From positions 1 to 64,000 of the forward strand of contig DATLVI010000013.1 in the NCBI GenBank assembly GCA_035577545.1: DNA of 64,000 bases. The letters are read 5' to 3'. Below the pieces are notes generated by a model that made no database searches, was not told the DNA's origin, and was given only the letters and a program-made list of their open reading frames with translations. Both the position numbers and the translations under genes were made by a program. Each line of letters begins with the position of its first letter. The first letter of the stretch is position 1. Shown piece after piece: positions 9,015-18,960 of this stretch. The DNA is from Verrucomicrobiia bacterium (GTDB lineage: Bacteria > Verrucomicrobiota > Verrucomicrobiia > Palsa-1439).

Positions 9015-11447
9015 ATGGCAAAAAAACTGGTCATCGTTGAGTCACCTGCGAAAGCGAAGACGATCAACAAGTACCTGGGATCGGACTTCAGCGTGAAGGC
9101 CTCCATGGGCCATGTCCGGGATCTGCCCGAACGCAAGTTCGGTGTCGAGATCGAGAAGAATTTCAAGCCCACGTACCAGGTCTCGGCCAAGCGGAAGGTG
9201 CTGGTCACGGAATTGCAGAAGACCGCGGAAGGTGCGGAACAGGTTTATCTGGCGACCGACCCTGATCGCGAGGGCGAAGCGATTGCCTGGCATTTGTGGG
9301 AGATTCTGAAGAGCAAGAAAAACGGGCCCAAGTTTTTCCGCGTCCAGTTCAACGAAATCACGAAGAACGCGGTGCGCGCCGCCTTCGACCATCCCGGTCA
9401 GGTGGACATGAAGCTGGTCGATTCTCAGCAGGCGCGACGCATTCTGGATCGCATTGTCGGCTACAAGATTTCGCCCCTCTTGAACAAGCGCGTCGCGCGC
9501 GGCTTGAGCGCCGGGCGCGTGCAATCCGTCGCGGTCCGGCTGGTGGTTGAACGCGAACGCGAGATTCGGGCGTTCAAGCCGCAAGAGTATTGGTCGGTCG
9601 AGGCCGAGTTGCGCAAGCTCGTTGATCCGAAGGACCATTTTCTTGCTCGTTTGATCCAGGTTGGTGACAAGAAAGTCCGGTCGCCCAATGGTGAGGCCAC
9701 GAAGTCGGATGTCATGATCATTGACGGTAAGGAGCAGGCGGACGCGATCCTGGCCGATCTGCAGCAGTGCGAATACAAGGTCGCCAAGATCGACATCAAG
9801 CCGAAGAAGCGCAGCGCACCGCCTCCGTTCACGACAAGCACGCTTCAACAGTCCGCGTCGAAGGCCCTCGGCATGGGCACGTCAAAAACGATGATCGTGG
9901 CCCAGCAACTGTATGAGGGCGTGGAGATCGGTGAGGAAGGCGCGGTCGGTTTGATCACCTACATGCGTACCGACTCGTTTAACATTTCGAAGGAGGCGCA
10001 GGACGAAGCACTGGGGTTTATCCGCGAGACCATCGGTGCGGACTATGCGCCGGCGACGCCAAATTTATACAAGTCGAAGAAGGATTCGCAGGGCGCACAC
10101 GAGGCGGTTCGCCCCTCATCGGTGCGGCGCACGCCCGAAAGCCTGCGTACGTATCTCGACCACGACCAATTCCGACTTTACAAGCTGATTTGGGACCGGT
10201 TTGTCGCCAGCCAGATGACGCCGGCGGAGATGAAGGTGACGAGCATCGATATCGACGCCCATCGCGATCCGAAGTTCTTCCTGTTTCGCGCGACGGCGAC
10301 GGAGGTGGTGTTCGCGGGCTGGCTGAAGATTTACGGAGTCGAGGAAGAGGCCGAAAAGAAGGCGGAGGCGGAAAAGCCATCGGACGAGGAAGAGAACAAG
10401 AAGCTGCCGCCGTTGAGCGAAAGCGAGCGGCTGCATTTGGTCAAACTCCACCCTGAACAACACTTTACCGAGCCACCGCCGCGCTTCAGCGAGGCAACAC
10501 TGGTCAAGGCGCTGGAAGAGCTTGGTATCGGTCGTCCGAGCACCTACGCGCCGACGATTGCCACGGTTCAAAAGCGGCATTATGTGAACAAAGACAAGGG
10601 TCGCCTTGCGCCGACGCAGTTGGGCGAAATCACAACCGACGTGTTGGTGAAGCATTTCACGAAACTGCTCGACGTGCAGTTCACGGCGCAGATGGAGGAG
10701 TTGCTCGACGAAATTGAGGAGGGCAAGGTCGGGTGGCAGGAGATGCTCGGCGACTTCTACAAGGACTTCGAACCAACCCTGAAGGCCGCCACCGAGAACA
10801 TGGAGGACGTGCGGCCAAAACCCGTCCCGACAGGTATTAAGTGTGAGTTGTGCGGCGAAGAACTGGTCACCCGTCCCGGCAAGAATGGCGAATTCATTGC
10901 TTGTTCGGCCTACCCGAAATGCAAGAACACGAAGAACTTCAAACGCGGCGAAGATGGGAGCATTCAGATCGTGGAAAAAGAAGAGACGGGCATCAAGTGC
11001 GAGAAATGCGGTTCGCCGATGGTCATCAAAGCAGGTAAGCGCGGAGAGTTCCTCGCTTGCTCGGGCTATCCCGAGTGCAAGAACGCAAAATCATTCACGC
11101 GCGACGCAGCGGGCAAGATCACCGTCATCGAGAAGCCCGCGCCGGTGACGACCGACATCAAATGCGAGAAGTGCGGCTCGCCGATGTTGATTCGCAACAG
11201 CCGCCGCGGACCGTTCCTGGCCTGCTCCGGCTATCCAAAATGCCGCAACGCCAAAACACTGCCGGACGAATTGAAAGACAAAGCGCCGCCACCTCCGCCC
11301 AAGGAAGAACCCGTGCTGACCGATGAGAAGTGCGAGAAGTGCGGTGCGCCCATGGCGAAGCGACGCGGCCGCTTCGGTGAATTCCTCGGCTGCACGGCCT
11401 ATCCGAAGTGCAAGAACATCAAAAAACTGGCTCCGGTAGAGGCGTAG
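9015..11447 (+). CDS. topA: DNA topoisomerase I with four C-terminal zinc ribbons
   Basis: A type IA topoisomerase relaxing negative supercoils. The start MAKKLVIVESPAKAKTI is the classic Toprim N-terminus, so the ATG at 9015 is used. The Toprim acids are in ATDPDREGEAIAWH, and the nucleophile Tyr is about residue 316 in ITYMRTDSF. After the core come four Cys4 zinc-ribbon units at roughly 11.84, 10.99, 11.16 and 11.33 kb-type positions, i.e. beginning near 10842, 10996, 11161 and 11326, each of CxxC...ACSxYPxCKN form. At 810 residues it is in the usual range. The tail overlaps the xerC start by 40 nt. Confidence 0.96.
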   Translation: MAKKLVIVESPAKAKTINKYLGSDFSVKASMGHVRDLPERKFGVEIEKNFKPTYQVSAKRKVLVTELQKTAEGAEQVYLATDPDREGEAIAWHLWEILKSKKNGPKFFRVQFNEITKNAVRAAFDHPGQVDMKLVDSQQARRILDRIVGYKISPLLNKRVARGLSAGRVQSVAVRLVVEREREIRAFKPQEYWSVEAELRKLVDPKDHFLARLIQVGDKKVRSPNGEATKSDVMIIDGKEQADAILADLQQCEYKVAKIDIKPKKRSAPPPFTTSTLQQSASKALGMGTSKTMIVAQQLYEGVEIGEEGAVGLITYMRTDSFNISKEAQDEALGFIRETIGADYAPATPNLYKSKKDSQGAHEAVRPSSVRRTPESLRTYLDHDQFRLYKLIWDRFVASQMTPAEMKVTSIDIDAHRDPKFFLFRATATEVVFAGWLKIYGVEEEAEKKAEAEKPSDEEENKKLPPLSESERLHLVKLHPEQHFTEPPPRFSEATLVKALEELGIGRPSTYAPTIATVQKRHYVNKDKGRLAPTQLGEITTDVLVKHFTKLLDVQFTAQMEELLDEIEEGKVGWQEMLGDFYKDFEPTLKAATENMEDVRPKPVPTGIKCELCGEELVTRPGKNGEFIACSAYPKCKNTKNFKRGEDGSIQIVEKEETGIKCEKCGSPMVIKAGKRGEFLACSGYPECKNAKSFTRDAAGKITVIEKPAPVTTDIKCEKCGSPMLIRNSRRGPFLACSGYPKCRNAKTLPDELKDKAPPPPPKEEPVLTDEKCEKCGAPMAKRRGRFGEFLGCTAYPKCKNIKKLAPVEA

Positions 11448-12337
11448 CCGACTCACTGGTTGAAGGGTTTCTCGGGTACCTGCACGCCGAGCGCGATGTC
11501 TCACCGCTGACCATTCGCAATTATTCCGCCGACATCGCGGCGTTTGCCGCCTGGTTTGAGGAAAAGTATAAACAGCCCTGCGCGTGGGTGCCGGTCGATT
11601 CGTTCCATCTGCGCGGCTATCTGGTCCACCTCACCGAACGTCAATTCGACCGCGCCACGATCCATCTCAAGATGTCCGCCCTCCGCAGTTTCTTCAAATG
11701 GCTCGTGCGCACCGAGCGCGTGAAACTGAATCCGCTGGTGGGACTGACCCTTCCGAAGAAGGCGAGAAAGCTGCCAAAGTTCCTGACGATCCAGCAAATG
11801 GAAACACTGCTGGATGCGCCATTGAAGGTAAATGCAAAAGACAAACTGGCGACATGGCGTGACAAGGCGATTCTAGAAACCCTTTACACCGCAGGGCTAC
11901 GCATCCATGAACTTGCTCAACTCAACGACGATGACGTGGATATGCTTGGCGAAGTTGTTCGCGTTCGCGGCAAAGGCAAAAAGGAGCGGCTGGCCGCGCT
12001 CGGCGGGCCGGCCATTGAAACACTACAGAAATACCTAGAAGTGCGCGCGCGCAGCACCCGCGGGCCGTTATTTGTGAACCGATTTGGCGGGCGCATGACC
12101 GCCCGGAGTATGCAACGAATGCTGAAGAAATACCTCATTGCGGCCGGCCTTGATCCATCACTGACCCCGCACAAGCTACGGCACAGTTTTGCGACGCACA
12201 TGCTCGATGCAGGCGCGGATTTGCGGAGTGTGCAGGAACTCCTCGGCCACGCCAACCTTTCCACCACGCAAATCTACACGCACATCACTCCCGAGCGGTT
12301 GAAGAAGGTCTACGAGAAAGCGCATCCCCGGGCATGA
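11408..12337 (+). CDS. xerC: Tyrosine recombinase XerC/XerD
   Basis: Xer recombinases resolve chromosome dimers at dif. The 309-residue frame has the N-terminal SAM-like core-binding domain and the catalytic domain with R165 (TAGLRIHEL), a Lys in RGKGKKER (about 189-191), HKLRH at H255/R258, H281 (LLGHANLSTTQ) and nucleophile Y290. GTG 11408 is the only canonical start that gives full length; it overlaps topA by 40 nt. The XerC assignment rather than XerD follows the dprA-topA-xerC order known in other phyla and is inference. The lack of phage or integron genes argues for the housekeeping enzyme. Confidence 0.9.
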   Translation: MQEHQKTGSGRGVADSLVEGFLGYLHAERDVSPLTIRNYSADIAAFAAWFEEKYKQPCAWVPVDSFHLRGYLVHLTERQFDRATIHLKMSALRSFFKWLVRTERVKLNPLVGLTLPKKARKLPKFLTIQQMETLLDAPLKVNAKDKLATWRDKAILETLYTAGLRIHELAQLNDDDVDMLGEVVRVRGKGKKERLAALGGPAIETLQKYLEVRARSTRGPLFVNRFGGRMTARSMQRMLKKYLIAAGLDPSLTPHKLRHSFATHMLDAGADLRSVQELLGHANLSTTQIYTHITPERLKKVYEKAHPRA

Positions 12338-12381
12338 ACTAAAAACATAGGCGGCAGATTTACGGGAAGCATCTTTTGCCG

Positions 12382-12885
12382 TTATGAGGTAGTAATTGTG
12401 CCGCGCTCACGGCTAGTGGGTCTGTATGTATGGCTCCACACGCTGAGGTGCGGCCCGACCGATTTAGTCTTGAACCATTCCTCCACCTCGCCGAACAGAT
12501 CCAATAGCTCGGTTACCGCTTTCTTCTCTGTAGTGGAACGAACTCCTAACAGCCGGAGCCAAAACGGGGGATCCGCACGAAACCAAGACCGGGTGAAACC
12601 ACCTGGACGCGGCGTGAGCCGACCTTGACTCAGCGTAAAGGGGCTTGTCGCCGTGAGAATGGATATGCCTTGTGGAGGTTCTTCGTGGAAATTGATGGTC
12701 ACCCTCGGTCGCTGGCGCTTGTCAAACTGTATGCTAACGACCTGAACGGTTGTTCCCACGGGCTTGCGGTAATAATGTAATGTCGCATTGCCAGCAAGCC
12801 TCTCTGGCCCGCAGAACCCGTGTTTAAGTATAAGAGGTACGAAGCGGGCATTAAGTTCATCGCGAAGCTTCTTGCGAATAGTCAT
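12382..12885 (-). CDS. Hypothetical protein, weakly DUF4304-like
   Basis: A 167-residue soluble protein of unknown function, convergent with xerC across 44 nt and 20 nt downstream of efp on the same strand. The N-terminus (TIRKKLRDELNARFVPLILKHGF) followed by a strand pair with YYRK and VVSIQFDKRQRPRVTINF resembles the layout of DUF4304-type proteins, in which a helix precedes an aromatic-rich antiparallel sheet. The DUF link is a pattern impression, not a search. No signal peptide, membrane segment or obvious catalytic motif is present. Codon use is less GC-rich than in the neighbours. Confidence 0.65.
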   Translation of the reverse strand: MTIRKKLRDELNARFVPLILKHGFCGPERLAGNATLHYYRKPVGTTVQVVSIQFDKRQRPRVTINFHEEPPQGISILTATSPFTLSQGRLTPRPGGFTRSWFRADPPFWLRLLGVRSTTEKKAVTELLDLFGEVEEWFKTKSVGPHLSVWSHTYRPTSRERGTITTS

Positions 12886-12905
12886 TCCAATGACCGTTCG
12901 GTCTC

Positions 12906-13463
12906 CTACACTCGATTCAAATACTTGCCGGTGCGGGTGTCGACGCGGATGCTGTCGCCGGGGTTGATGAAGATGGGGACGAAGACTTCGATACCGGTTT
13001 CGACCTTGGCGGGCTTGGTGACGTTGGTGGCAGTGTCGCCGCGGATGCCGGGCGGGGCTTCTAGGACCTTGAGGTCGACGGCGGGGGGGAGTTCGAGTTC
13101 GGCAATCTTACCTTCGACTTCGGTCAGGGTGCAGCGCAGATTCTCGGTGAGGTAATTCTTGGCGTCGCCGATGAACTCTTCATTGAGAGTTATCGTTTCG
13201 TAGGTTTCCGGGTCCATGAAATGGTAGCCGGCTGTGTCTTTGTAGCTGAAGTCCACTGGCTTGGTATTTTTCGAGACTACGACGATCGACTCGGTCGAGG
13301 TAAAACGGACCACGGACGATTTGCCCGTTTTCAAGCTTCGCAAGGTGGCCTGGACGAACGCGCGGAGGTTGCCGGGCGTGCGGTGTTGCATGTCCAACAC
13401 GACGCAGATGTCGTTGTTGTACTTGATGGCCATTCCTTTTCGGAGATCGTTGGCTGACGGCAT
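12906..13463 (-). CDS. efp: Translation elongation factor P with Asn at the loop tip
   Basis: EF-P relieves ribosome stalling at polyproline stretches. The 185-residue protein has the three-domain family length: a KOW-like N-terminal domain, the central OB domain and the C-terminal OB domain ending in GDSIRVDTRTGKYLNRV. In the domain I loop the family has PG-K (Lys34, lysylated in E. coli) or Arg32 (rhamnosylated in Pseudomonas). Here an ungapped alignment of PGNLRAF puts Asn32 at that position, with Arg34 two residues on. No epmA, epmB, earP or ymfI-type modifier gene is in the window. AGAGGA lies upstream of the ATG at normal distance. Confidence 0.96.
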   Translation of the reverse strand: MPSANDLRKGMAIKYNNDICVVLDMQHRTPGNLRAFVQATLRSLKTGKSSVVRFTSTESIVVVSKNTKPVDFSYKDTAGYHFMDPETYETITLNEEFIGDAKNYLTENLRCTLTEVEGKIAELELPPAVDLKVLEAPPGIRGDTATNVTKPAKVETGIEVFVPIFINPGDSIRVDTRTGKYLNRV

Positions 13464-13481
13464 GGTTGTGTGTCCTCTCGG

Positions 13482-14453
13482 TTACAATAGTTTAAATTTC
13501 GGCAGGTCTTGCGAATCGACGATGCCCACGGGGCGTTTCTTCTCATCGACAACAATCAGGTCGTCGATCTGCCGTTGCTCGAAAATCTTCAGGGCTTCCA
13601 TCGCGAGCGCGTCCTGGCGGATGGTGATCGGGTTCGGCGTCATTACGGTTCGAATCGGCACCTGGAGAACCTCGGGGTTGCGGGCGATGTGGCGGCGAAA
13701 ATCTCCGTCCGTGAAGACCCCGGCAACGCGGCCTTGTTTGTTGACGACGCTGATTGTGCCGGACTTCGCCTTGGTCATGGCGAGCAACGCATCCTTCACG
13801 CTGCGGTAATCCGCGATCACGGCGTTGCGAGTGCCCGTCCGCATGATGTCCCGAATCTGCACCAGCATCGTGCGGCCAATGGCACCCGCAGGATGCAAGC
13901 GGGCATAGTCGGACTTCTTGAAACCGCGAGCATCCAACACGCACATGGCGAGCGCGTCGCCGAGGGCGAGCATGGCCGTAGTGCTTGACGTGGGGGCGAG
14001 GTTGAACGGGCAGGCTTCCTTCTTCACGTACACGTTCAACACAATATCGCTGTGGCGCGCCAGACTCGATTTCGTTTGCGCGGTCATAGAGATGATCGTG
14101 ACGTCAAAGCGCTTGATGGCCGGCAGAATGCGGCCAAGTTCCTCGGTCTCCCCCGAGTAGCTGAGGACTAGGACGCAGTCACCATTATTGATGACACCGA
14201 GGTCGCCATGCAGGGCGTCCACGGAGTTCAGGAGCACGCTGGTGGCGCCCGTGCTGGTCAGCGTCGCGGCGATCTTGTGGCCGATGTTGCCAGACTTGCC
14301 GACGCCGGTCACGACCACTTTGCCGCGGTTGCGGAGGCACTTGACGATCGCCTCGACTGCCCTGGAGAAGTTTTCGTCGAGACGGGCGCGCGTGCGGCGC
14401 AAGCCGTCGATTTCAATGTCGAAGACAGTCTTTGCAAGCTTGACGTAACTCAT
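13482..14453 (-). CDS. kdsD: KpsF/GutQ-type arabinose-5-phosphate isomerase (SIS plus two CBS)
   Basis: This family interconverts D-ribulose 5-phosphate and D-arabinose 5-phosphate, the entry step to Kdo for LPS. The 323 residues give an N-terminal SIS domain (GVGKSGNIGHKIAATL, LHGDLGVI, the LSYSGET phosphosugar loop) and two C-terminal CBS motifs. The ATG at 14453 begins MSYVKLAKTVFDIE; the frame extends upstream by 32 residues with no family character. It lies 18 nt after efp in map order and 71 nt from fcl. Linkage to nucleotide-sugar genes fits surface-polysaccharide supply. Confidence 0.93.
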   Translation of the reverse strand: MSYVKLAKTVFDIEIDGLRRTRARLDENFSRAVEAIVKCLRNRGKVVVTGVGKSGNIGHKIAATLTSTGATSVLLNSVDALHGDLGVINNGDCVLVLSYSGETEELGRILPAIKRFDVTIISMTAQTKSSLARHSDIVLNVYVKKEACPFNLAPTSSTTAMLALGDALAMCVLDARGFKKSDYARLHPAGAIGRTMLVQIRDIMRTGTRNAVIADYRSVKDALLAMTKAKSGTISVVNKQGRVAGVFTDGDFRRHIARNPEVLQVPIRTVMTPNPITIRQDALAMEALKIFEQRQIDDLIVVDEKKRPVGIVDSQDLPKFKLL

Positions 14454-14524
14454 GGGAGCACGGGAGGGACAGGATAGTGGATGCGATAGCGTTTGGCAAG
14501 GATAGGGCACGGCGCGAAGACCGT

Positions 14525-15493
<969 letters not shown>

Positions 15494-16516
15494 TCAGTGC
15501 TGTCCCACATCCACCTTGGCGACCTTGCCGGCCAGTTGGTCCTCCAGCGTCTTGAGGTCGGCGTCAACCATCAGCTTTACCAGGTCCTTGAACCGCGTCT
15601 TTGCTTCCCACCCCAAAACGCGCTTCGCTTTGGACGCATCCCCGATGAGTAAATCCACTTCCGCCGGGCGGTAGTAGCGCTCGTCGATTTCGACATACTT
15701 GCTCCAATCCAGCCCCGCGTGCGCGAAGGCCTCTTCACAAAACTCCCTGACTGAATGCGTCTCGCCCGTGGCGATCACGAAGTCATCCGGTTGGTCTTGT
15801 TGCAAGATCAGCCACATGGCCTCTACAAATTCCGGGGCGTATCCCCAATCGCGCTTTGCGTCCAGATTACCGAGATAGAGCTTCTCCTGCAGTCCGAGTT
15901 TGATGTGCGCGATGGCGCGGGTAATCTTGCGGGTGACGAAAGTTTCACCACGTCGCGGTGATTCGTGGTTGAATAGTATTCCATTGCAGGCGAACATGTT
16001 ATATCCCTCGCGATAGTTGACCGTCGCCCAATAGGAGAACACTTTGGCGACCGCGTAGGGGCTGCGGGGATGGAAGGGGGTCGTCTCCCGTTGCGGGATC
16101 TCCGCCACTTTACCAAACATCTCGCTCGACGAGGCCTGGTAGAATCGCGGGTGGCTGTCGGTTTCACGGATCGCCTCGAGAATGCGGATGGTCCCGACAC
16201 CTGTGATGTCCGCGGTGTACTCGGGAATGTCATAACTGACGCGCACATGACTCTGGGCGCCGAGGTGATAAATCTCATCGAATTTCAAGTCGTACAACAT
16301 TTTCACCAGGCTCACGGAATCACTAAGATCGCCGTAGTGCAGGAACAGTTTGACACCCCGTGTGTGGCGGTCCTGGTAGAGATGGTCGATGCGGCTGCTG
16401 TTGAAGCTACTGGCACGGCGGATGATGCCGTGGACTTCGTAGCCTTTTTGCAGGAGCAGCTCGGCCAAATAAGATCCGTCCTGTCCCGTGATACCGGTGA
16501 TAAGTGCTCGTTTCAT
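15494..16516 (-). CDS. gmd: GDP-mannose 4,6-dehydratase
   Basis: This enzyme makes GDP-4-keto-6-deoxy-D-mannose, the substrate of the downstream fcl product. The 340-residue protein has the extended-SDR glycine motif [10 protein letters not shown], the Gmd-specific [15 protein letters not shown] segment, the [16 protein letters not shown] segment and the catalytic Y154xxxK158. The start is the canonical [14 protein letters not shown]. It is separated from the RmlC-type epimerase gene upstream by about 80 nt. Confidence 0.97.
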   Translation of the reverse strand: MKRALITGITGQDGSYLAELLLQKGYEVHGIIRRASSFNSSRIDHLYQDRHTRGVKLFLHYGDLSDSVSLVKMLYDLKFDEIYHLGAQSHVRVSYDIPEYTADITGVGTIRILEAIRETDSHPRFYQASSSEMFGKVAEIPQRETTPFHPRSPYAVAKVFSYWATVNYREGYNMFACNGILFNHESPRRGETFVTRKITRAIAHIKLGLQEKLYLGNLDAKRDWGYAPEFVEAMWLILQQDQPDDFVIATGETHSVREFCEEAFAHAGLDWSKYVEIDERYYRPAEVDLLIGDASKAKRVLGWEAKTRFKDLVKLMVDADLKTLEDQLAGKVAKVDVGQH

Positions 16517-16597
16517 GCCGTCCTTTTAGTATGCGATTTCGTTCGCCACGTCACGCCGATTCTCTGGCTCCGGCAGACCCAGGACGGGGAAGGTTCA

Positions 16598-17128
16598 TCA
16601 TGGCTTGAAATCAGGGTAATCGCGGTCGCGGTCGGCAATCACCCTTACGTCACCGGGCCACTGGATGCCGAAAGCCGGGTCGTTCCAGCGTACGCCCGCG
16701 CCATGCTGGGGTGCGTAGTACACGGACATTTGATACGAGACCTCGGTGTTCTCTGCCAGTGTCAGATATCCATGCGCGCAGCCCGGGGGTATGACGAGCA
16801 TCTCTCGGTTTTCTGCGGTAAGAGGCGCGCCGACCCATTGCCGGAACGTGGGAGAGTCGCGACGCAAGTCCACGGCGACGTCGAAGATGGCGCCCATTGT
16901 GCAACGGACGATCTTGGTTTCCTCATGCGGCGGGAGTTGATAATGCATGCCGCGTAGCGTGCCCCGGCGGGGATTAAACGAGAGATTGCATTGTACGAGG
17001 CGCGAATCAATCCCATGCTCCGCGAACTCCGCCTGGGACCACAGGCAGGCAAAGAAGCCGCGTTCGTCGGCAATGCGCTCGAGTTCGAGCCGATGTACCC
17101 CTTGAATCCCGGTTTTCTTGAAAATCAT
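16598..17128 (-). CDS. rfbC: dTDP-4-dehydrorhamnose 3,5-epimerase family protein
   Basis: RmlC-type cupin epimerases act on 4-keto-6-deoxy nucleotide sugars. The 176-residue protein carries RGMHYQ with the catalytic His62, the PPGCAHGYLTL strand and the VSYQMS/YYAPQHGAGVRWND segment. ATG 17128 is chosen because it begins MIFKKTGIQGVHRLE; the frame extends 13 residues upstream without homology. Without rfbA, rfbB and rfbD here, its substrate could be another keto-sugar, for example from the adjacent Gmd product, so the rhamnose assignment is family-level. Confidence 0.88.
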   Translation of the reverse strand: MIFKKTGIQGVHRLELERIADERGFFACLWSQAEFAEHGIDSRLVQCNLSFNPRRGTLRGMHYQLPPHEETKIVRCTMGAIFDVAVDLRRDSPTFRQWVGAPLTAENREMLVIPPGCAHGYLTLAENTEVSYQMSVYYAPQHGAGVRWNDPAFGIQWPGDVRVIADRDRDYPDFKP

Positions 17129-17156
17129 TGTGGTATCGGTCGCATTGTCGCCGCGC

Positions 17157-17729
17157 CTAGGACGCATCCACGAGTTGAGAGCGGCTCACAATCAACCGGG
17201 CCTGGCAACCCAGGGTTGAAAGCAGAACGGCCACGCGATCCCGGTCGCTCATTTCCTGCAGCACGACCGCCTGCAATCCGCGCAAGGGCCCGTCGGCGAT
17301 CTCGACGAGATCGCCCGGGTGGAAGCCGGGGCGCGCCGTCACGATGTCAACCGCCTCACCCGCCCATTGCTGGAGTTGTTCGATGATCGCATCGTCAACA
17401 AGGGTGGGGCGGCCGCCAAAACTGACGACACCGACGACTTGCGGCGCGTATTTCACCGCACGGAAATTCTGGGCGAGATTCAGACGACAGAAGAAGTAGC
17501 GCGGGAACAACGGGCCGACAACCCAGCGCTTGACGCGGCGGATGGTTTTGAGGTGCTTGAGCCGTGGATAATAGGTGTCGAAGCCCAGCACCTCGCGACA
17601 GTACCGCTCCGCGCCGGCCTCCTTGCGCGGGCGCGTGTGGACGCAGAGCCAGCGCATGGCGTCGGGCAGGGGATGGACAGGCGTGACGCTCGGTCGGGAA
17701 CTGGGCTCATTCTTCACGGAATTAATCAT
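17157..17729 (-). CDS. NusG/RfaH-like transcription antiterminator
   Basis: A 190-residue NusG paralogue: the N-terminal NGN domain begins at MRWLCVHTRPRKE (about residue 25) and contains the typical FPRYFF strand. A C-terminal KOW motif (PGDLVEIADGPLRGLQAVV) follows. The first 24 residues are unlike NusG, so ATG 17657 (166 aa) is an alternative start; neither has a clear Shine-Dalgarno. Its position at the head of rfbC-gmd-fcl suggests a specialised RfaH/LoaP-type factor for long polysaccharide operons rather than housekeeping NusG. No secE, rplK or rplA is nearby. A perfect 16-bp palindrome lies just upstream. Confidence 0.88.
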   Translation of the reverse strand: MINSVKNEPSSRPSVTPVHPLPDAMRWLCVHTRPRKEAGAERYCREVLGFDTYYPRLKHLKTIRRVKRWVVGPLFPRYFFCRLNLAQNFRAVKYAPQVVGVVSFGGRPTLVDDAIIEQLQQWAGEAVDIVTARPGFHPGDLVEIADGPLRGLQAVVLQEMSDRDRVAVLLSTLGCQARLIVSRSQLVDAS

Positions 17730-17733
17730 TGCT

Positions 17734-17749
17734 CAAATGCCGGCATTTG
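17734..17749. promoter_or_regulatory. 16-bp perfect palindrome upstream of NusG-like gene
   Basis: CAAATGCCGGCATTTG is its own reverse complement over all 16 bases. It begins 4 nt upstream of the first possible ATG of the NusG-like gene, or 76 nt upstream of the alternative start at 17657. This is the position and form of a dimeric repressor operator. No regulator is assigned. Confidence 0.5.
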
Positions 17750-17864
17750 TACAGTCCGGGCCAACGGCTCTGCCATTCCAACGTTTTTTCCTCGTTACTA
17801 CGCGAACGCCGGCGCGCCCAAGTCCCCATGCTTTACCTAATGCAGAGGTTGCGCCTTCCAACGT

Positions 17865-18728
17865 TTACTTCGCCTGCGAATACTTCTCGAGTAGCAAGCC
17901 CAACTTCTTGCGCGTGGCCGGTTTCAGGACCCGGGTGTGCGTCATGATCGCCGTCGCGAGGGCGTGGCGGCAGGTGCAATCCGCCCCGGGGTCGAGCCTC
18001 ACCACGGTGCGACGGATAATCTCCTGCGCGGTCTTCGAGTTCTTCCTCAGGTTCGCAACCACCATTTCCACAGTGACGGCCTCATGGGCCTCATGCCAGC
18101 AATCATAGTCCGTCACCATCGCCAGCGTCGCGTAGCAAATCTCCGCTTCGCGCGCGCAGCGTGCCTCGCCGTAGTTCGTCATGCCAATCACGTCCCAACC
18201 CATCTGGCGATGGAACCGCGACTCGGCGCGCGTCGAAAACGCGGGTCCTTCCATATTTACGTAGGTACCCCCCACGTGTACGGTCGCCCCCGCGTCCCGG
18301 GCACACGTCGCGAGCATCTGTTGCATCCGCAGGCAGACCGGGTCGGCAAACGCGATATGCGCCACCATGCCATCACCGAAGAAAGTGAATTCCCGGCTGC
18401 GCTTCGTGCGGTCGAAAAACTGGTCGATGACCACGATATCCGTCGGTTGATACTCTTCCTTCAATGATCCGACGGCGCTGATACTAATGATGTGGCTGAC
18501 CCCCAGTTTCTTCATGCCGTAGATGTTCGCCCGATGATTGAGTTCGCTGGGGAGAATTGAGTGGCCGCGCCCGTGCCGTGGCAGGAACACGACCTCGCGT
18601 TCGCCGATTCGTCCGGTGAGATACTCGTCCGACGGTTTGCCGAACGGCGTCGTCACCCGGTTCCAGCGCTTCCGCTCAATCCCCTCCATCTCGTAAAGCC
18701 CGCTGCCGCCAATGATGCCGGTTTTCAT
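17865..18728 (-). CDS. mtnP: S-methyl-5'-thioadenosine phosphorylase
   Basis: MtnP cleaves methylthioadenosine with phosphate to adenine and methylthioribose-1-phosphate in methionine salvage. The 287 residues include IIGGSGLYEM, the phosphate-binding PRHGRGH and HRANIYGMKKLGV segments, VNMEGPAFSTRAESR and IGMTNYGEARCAREAEICYAT, then TDYDCWHE. The Met-Asn/Thr-Asp signature favours MTA over inosine/guanosine substrates. It is upstream of the NusG-like gene with a 135-nt gap, so probably a separate unit. Confidence 0.94.
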   Translation of the reverse strand: MKTGIIGGSGLYEMEGIERKRWNRVTTPFGKPSDEYLTGRIGEREVVFLPRHGRGHSILPSELNHRANIYGMKKLGVSHIISISAVGSLKEEYQPTDIVVIDQFFDRTKRSREFTFFGDGMVAHIAFADPVCLRMQQMLATCARDAGATVHVGGTYVNMEGPAFSTRAESRFHRQMGWDVIGMTNYGEARCAREAEICYATLAMVTDYDCWHEAHEAVTVEMVVANLRKNSKTAQEIIRRTVVRLDPGADCTCRHALATAIMTHTRVLKPATRKKLGLLLEKYSQAK

Positions 18729-18889
18729 GAGCCCACTTGTCTGTTGATGAGGATTCGCATTGGTGTTGCCTCCGAATACGGAATTTGGAGGCGAAGGGCA
18801 AGACGATTCACCTGCGGAAATACCCCCGTTGGAAGGATGGGCCGGAGGTAACGGTACTCGGGATCTTCAAGAACCCATTGCCGTGACGA

Positions 18890-18933
18890 CGCTGCGACGT
18901 GCTGGGTTCCCCGTGTTCCCGCGCGTCGCAGCG
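18890..18933. terminator. Stable inverted repeat downstream of pseudopilin gene
   Basis: CGCTGCGACG (18890-18899) pairs perfectly with CGTCGCAGCG (18924-18933) across a 24-nt loop, 27 nt past the pseudopilin stop. No T-run follows on either strand, so it may act as an RNA 3'-end stabiliser or factor-dependent terminator rather than a classic intrinsic terminator. Confidence 0.4.
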
Positions 18934-18960
18934 CGCCACAACGAAGTCACTGACGAACCG

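Noticed and set aside
11408-12337. Integron or phage integrase
   Set aside because: Length, catalytic motifs and dprA-topA context fit a housekeeping Xer recombinase; no att sites, cassettes or phage genes are nearby.
17700-17864. ops-type pause element for the RfaH-like protein
   Set aside because: No GGCGGTAGC-like sequence was found in the leader.
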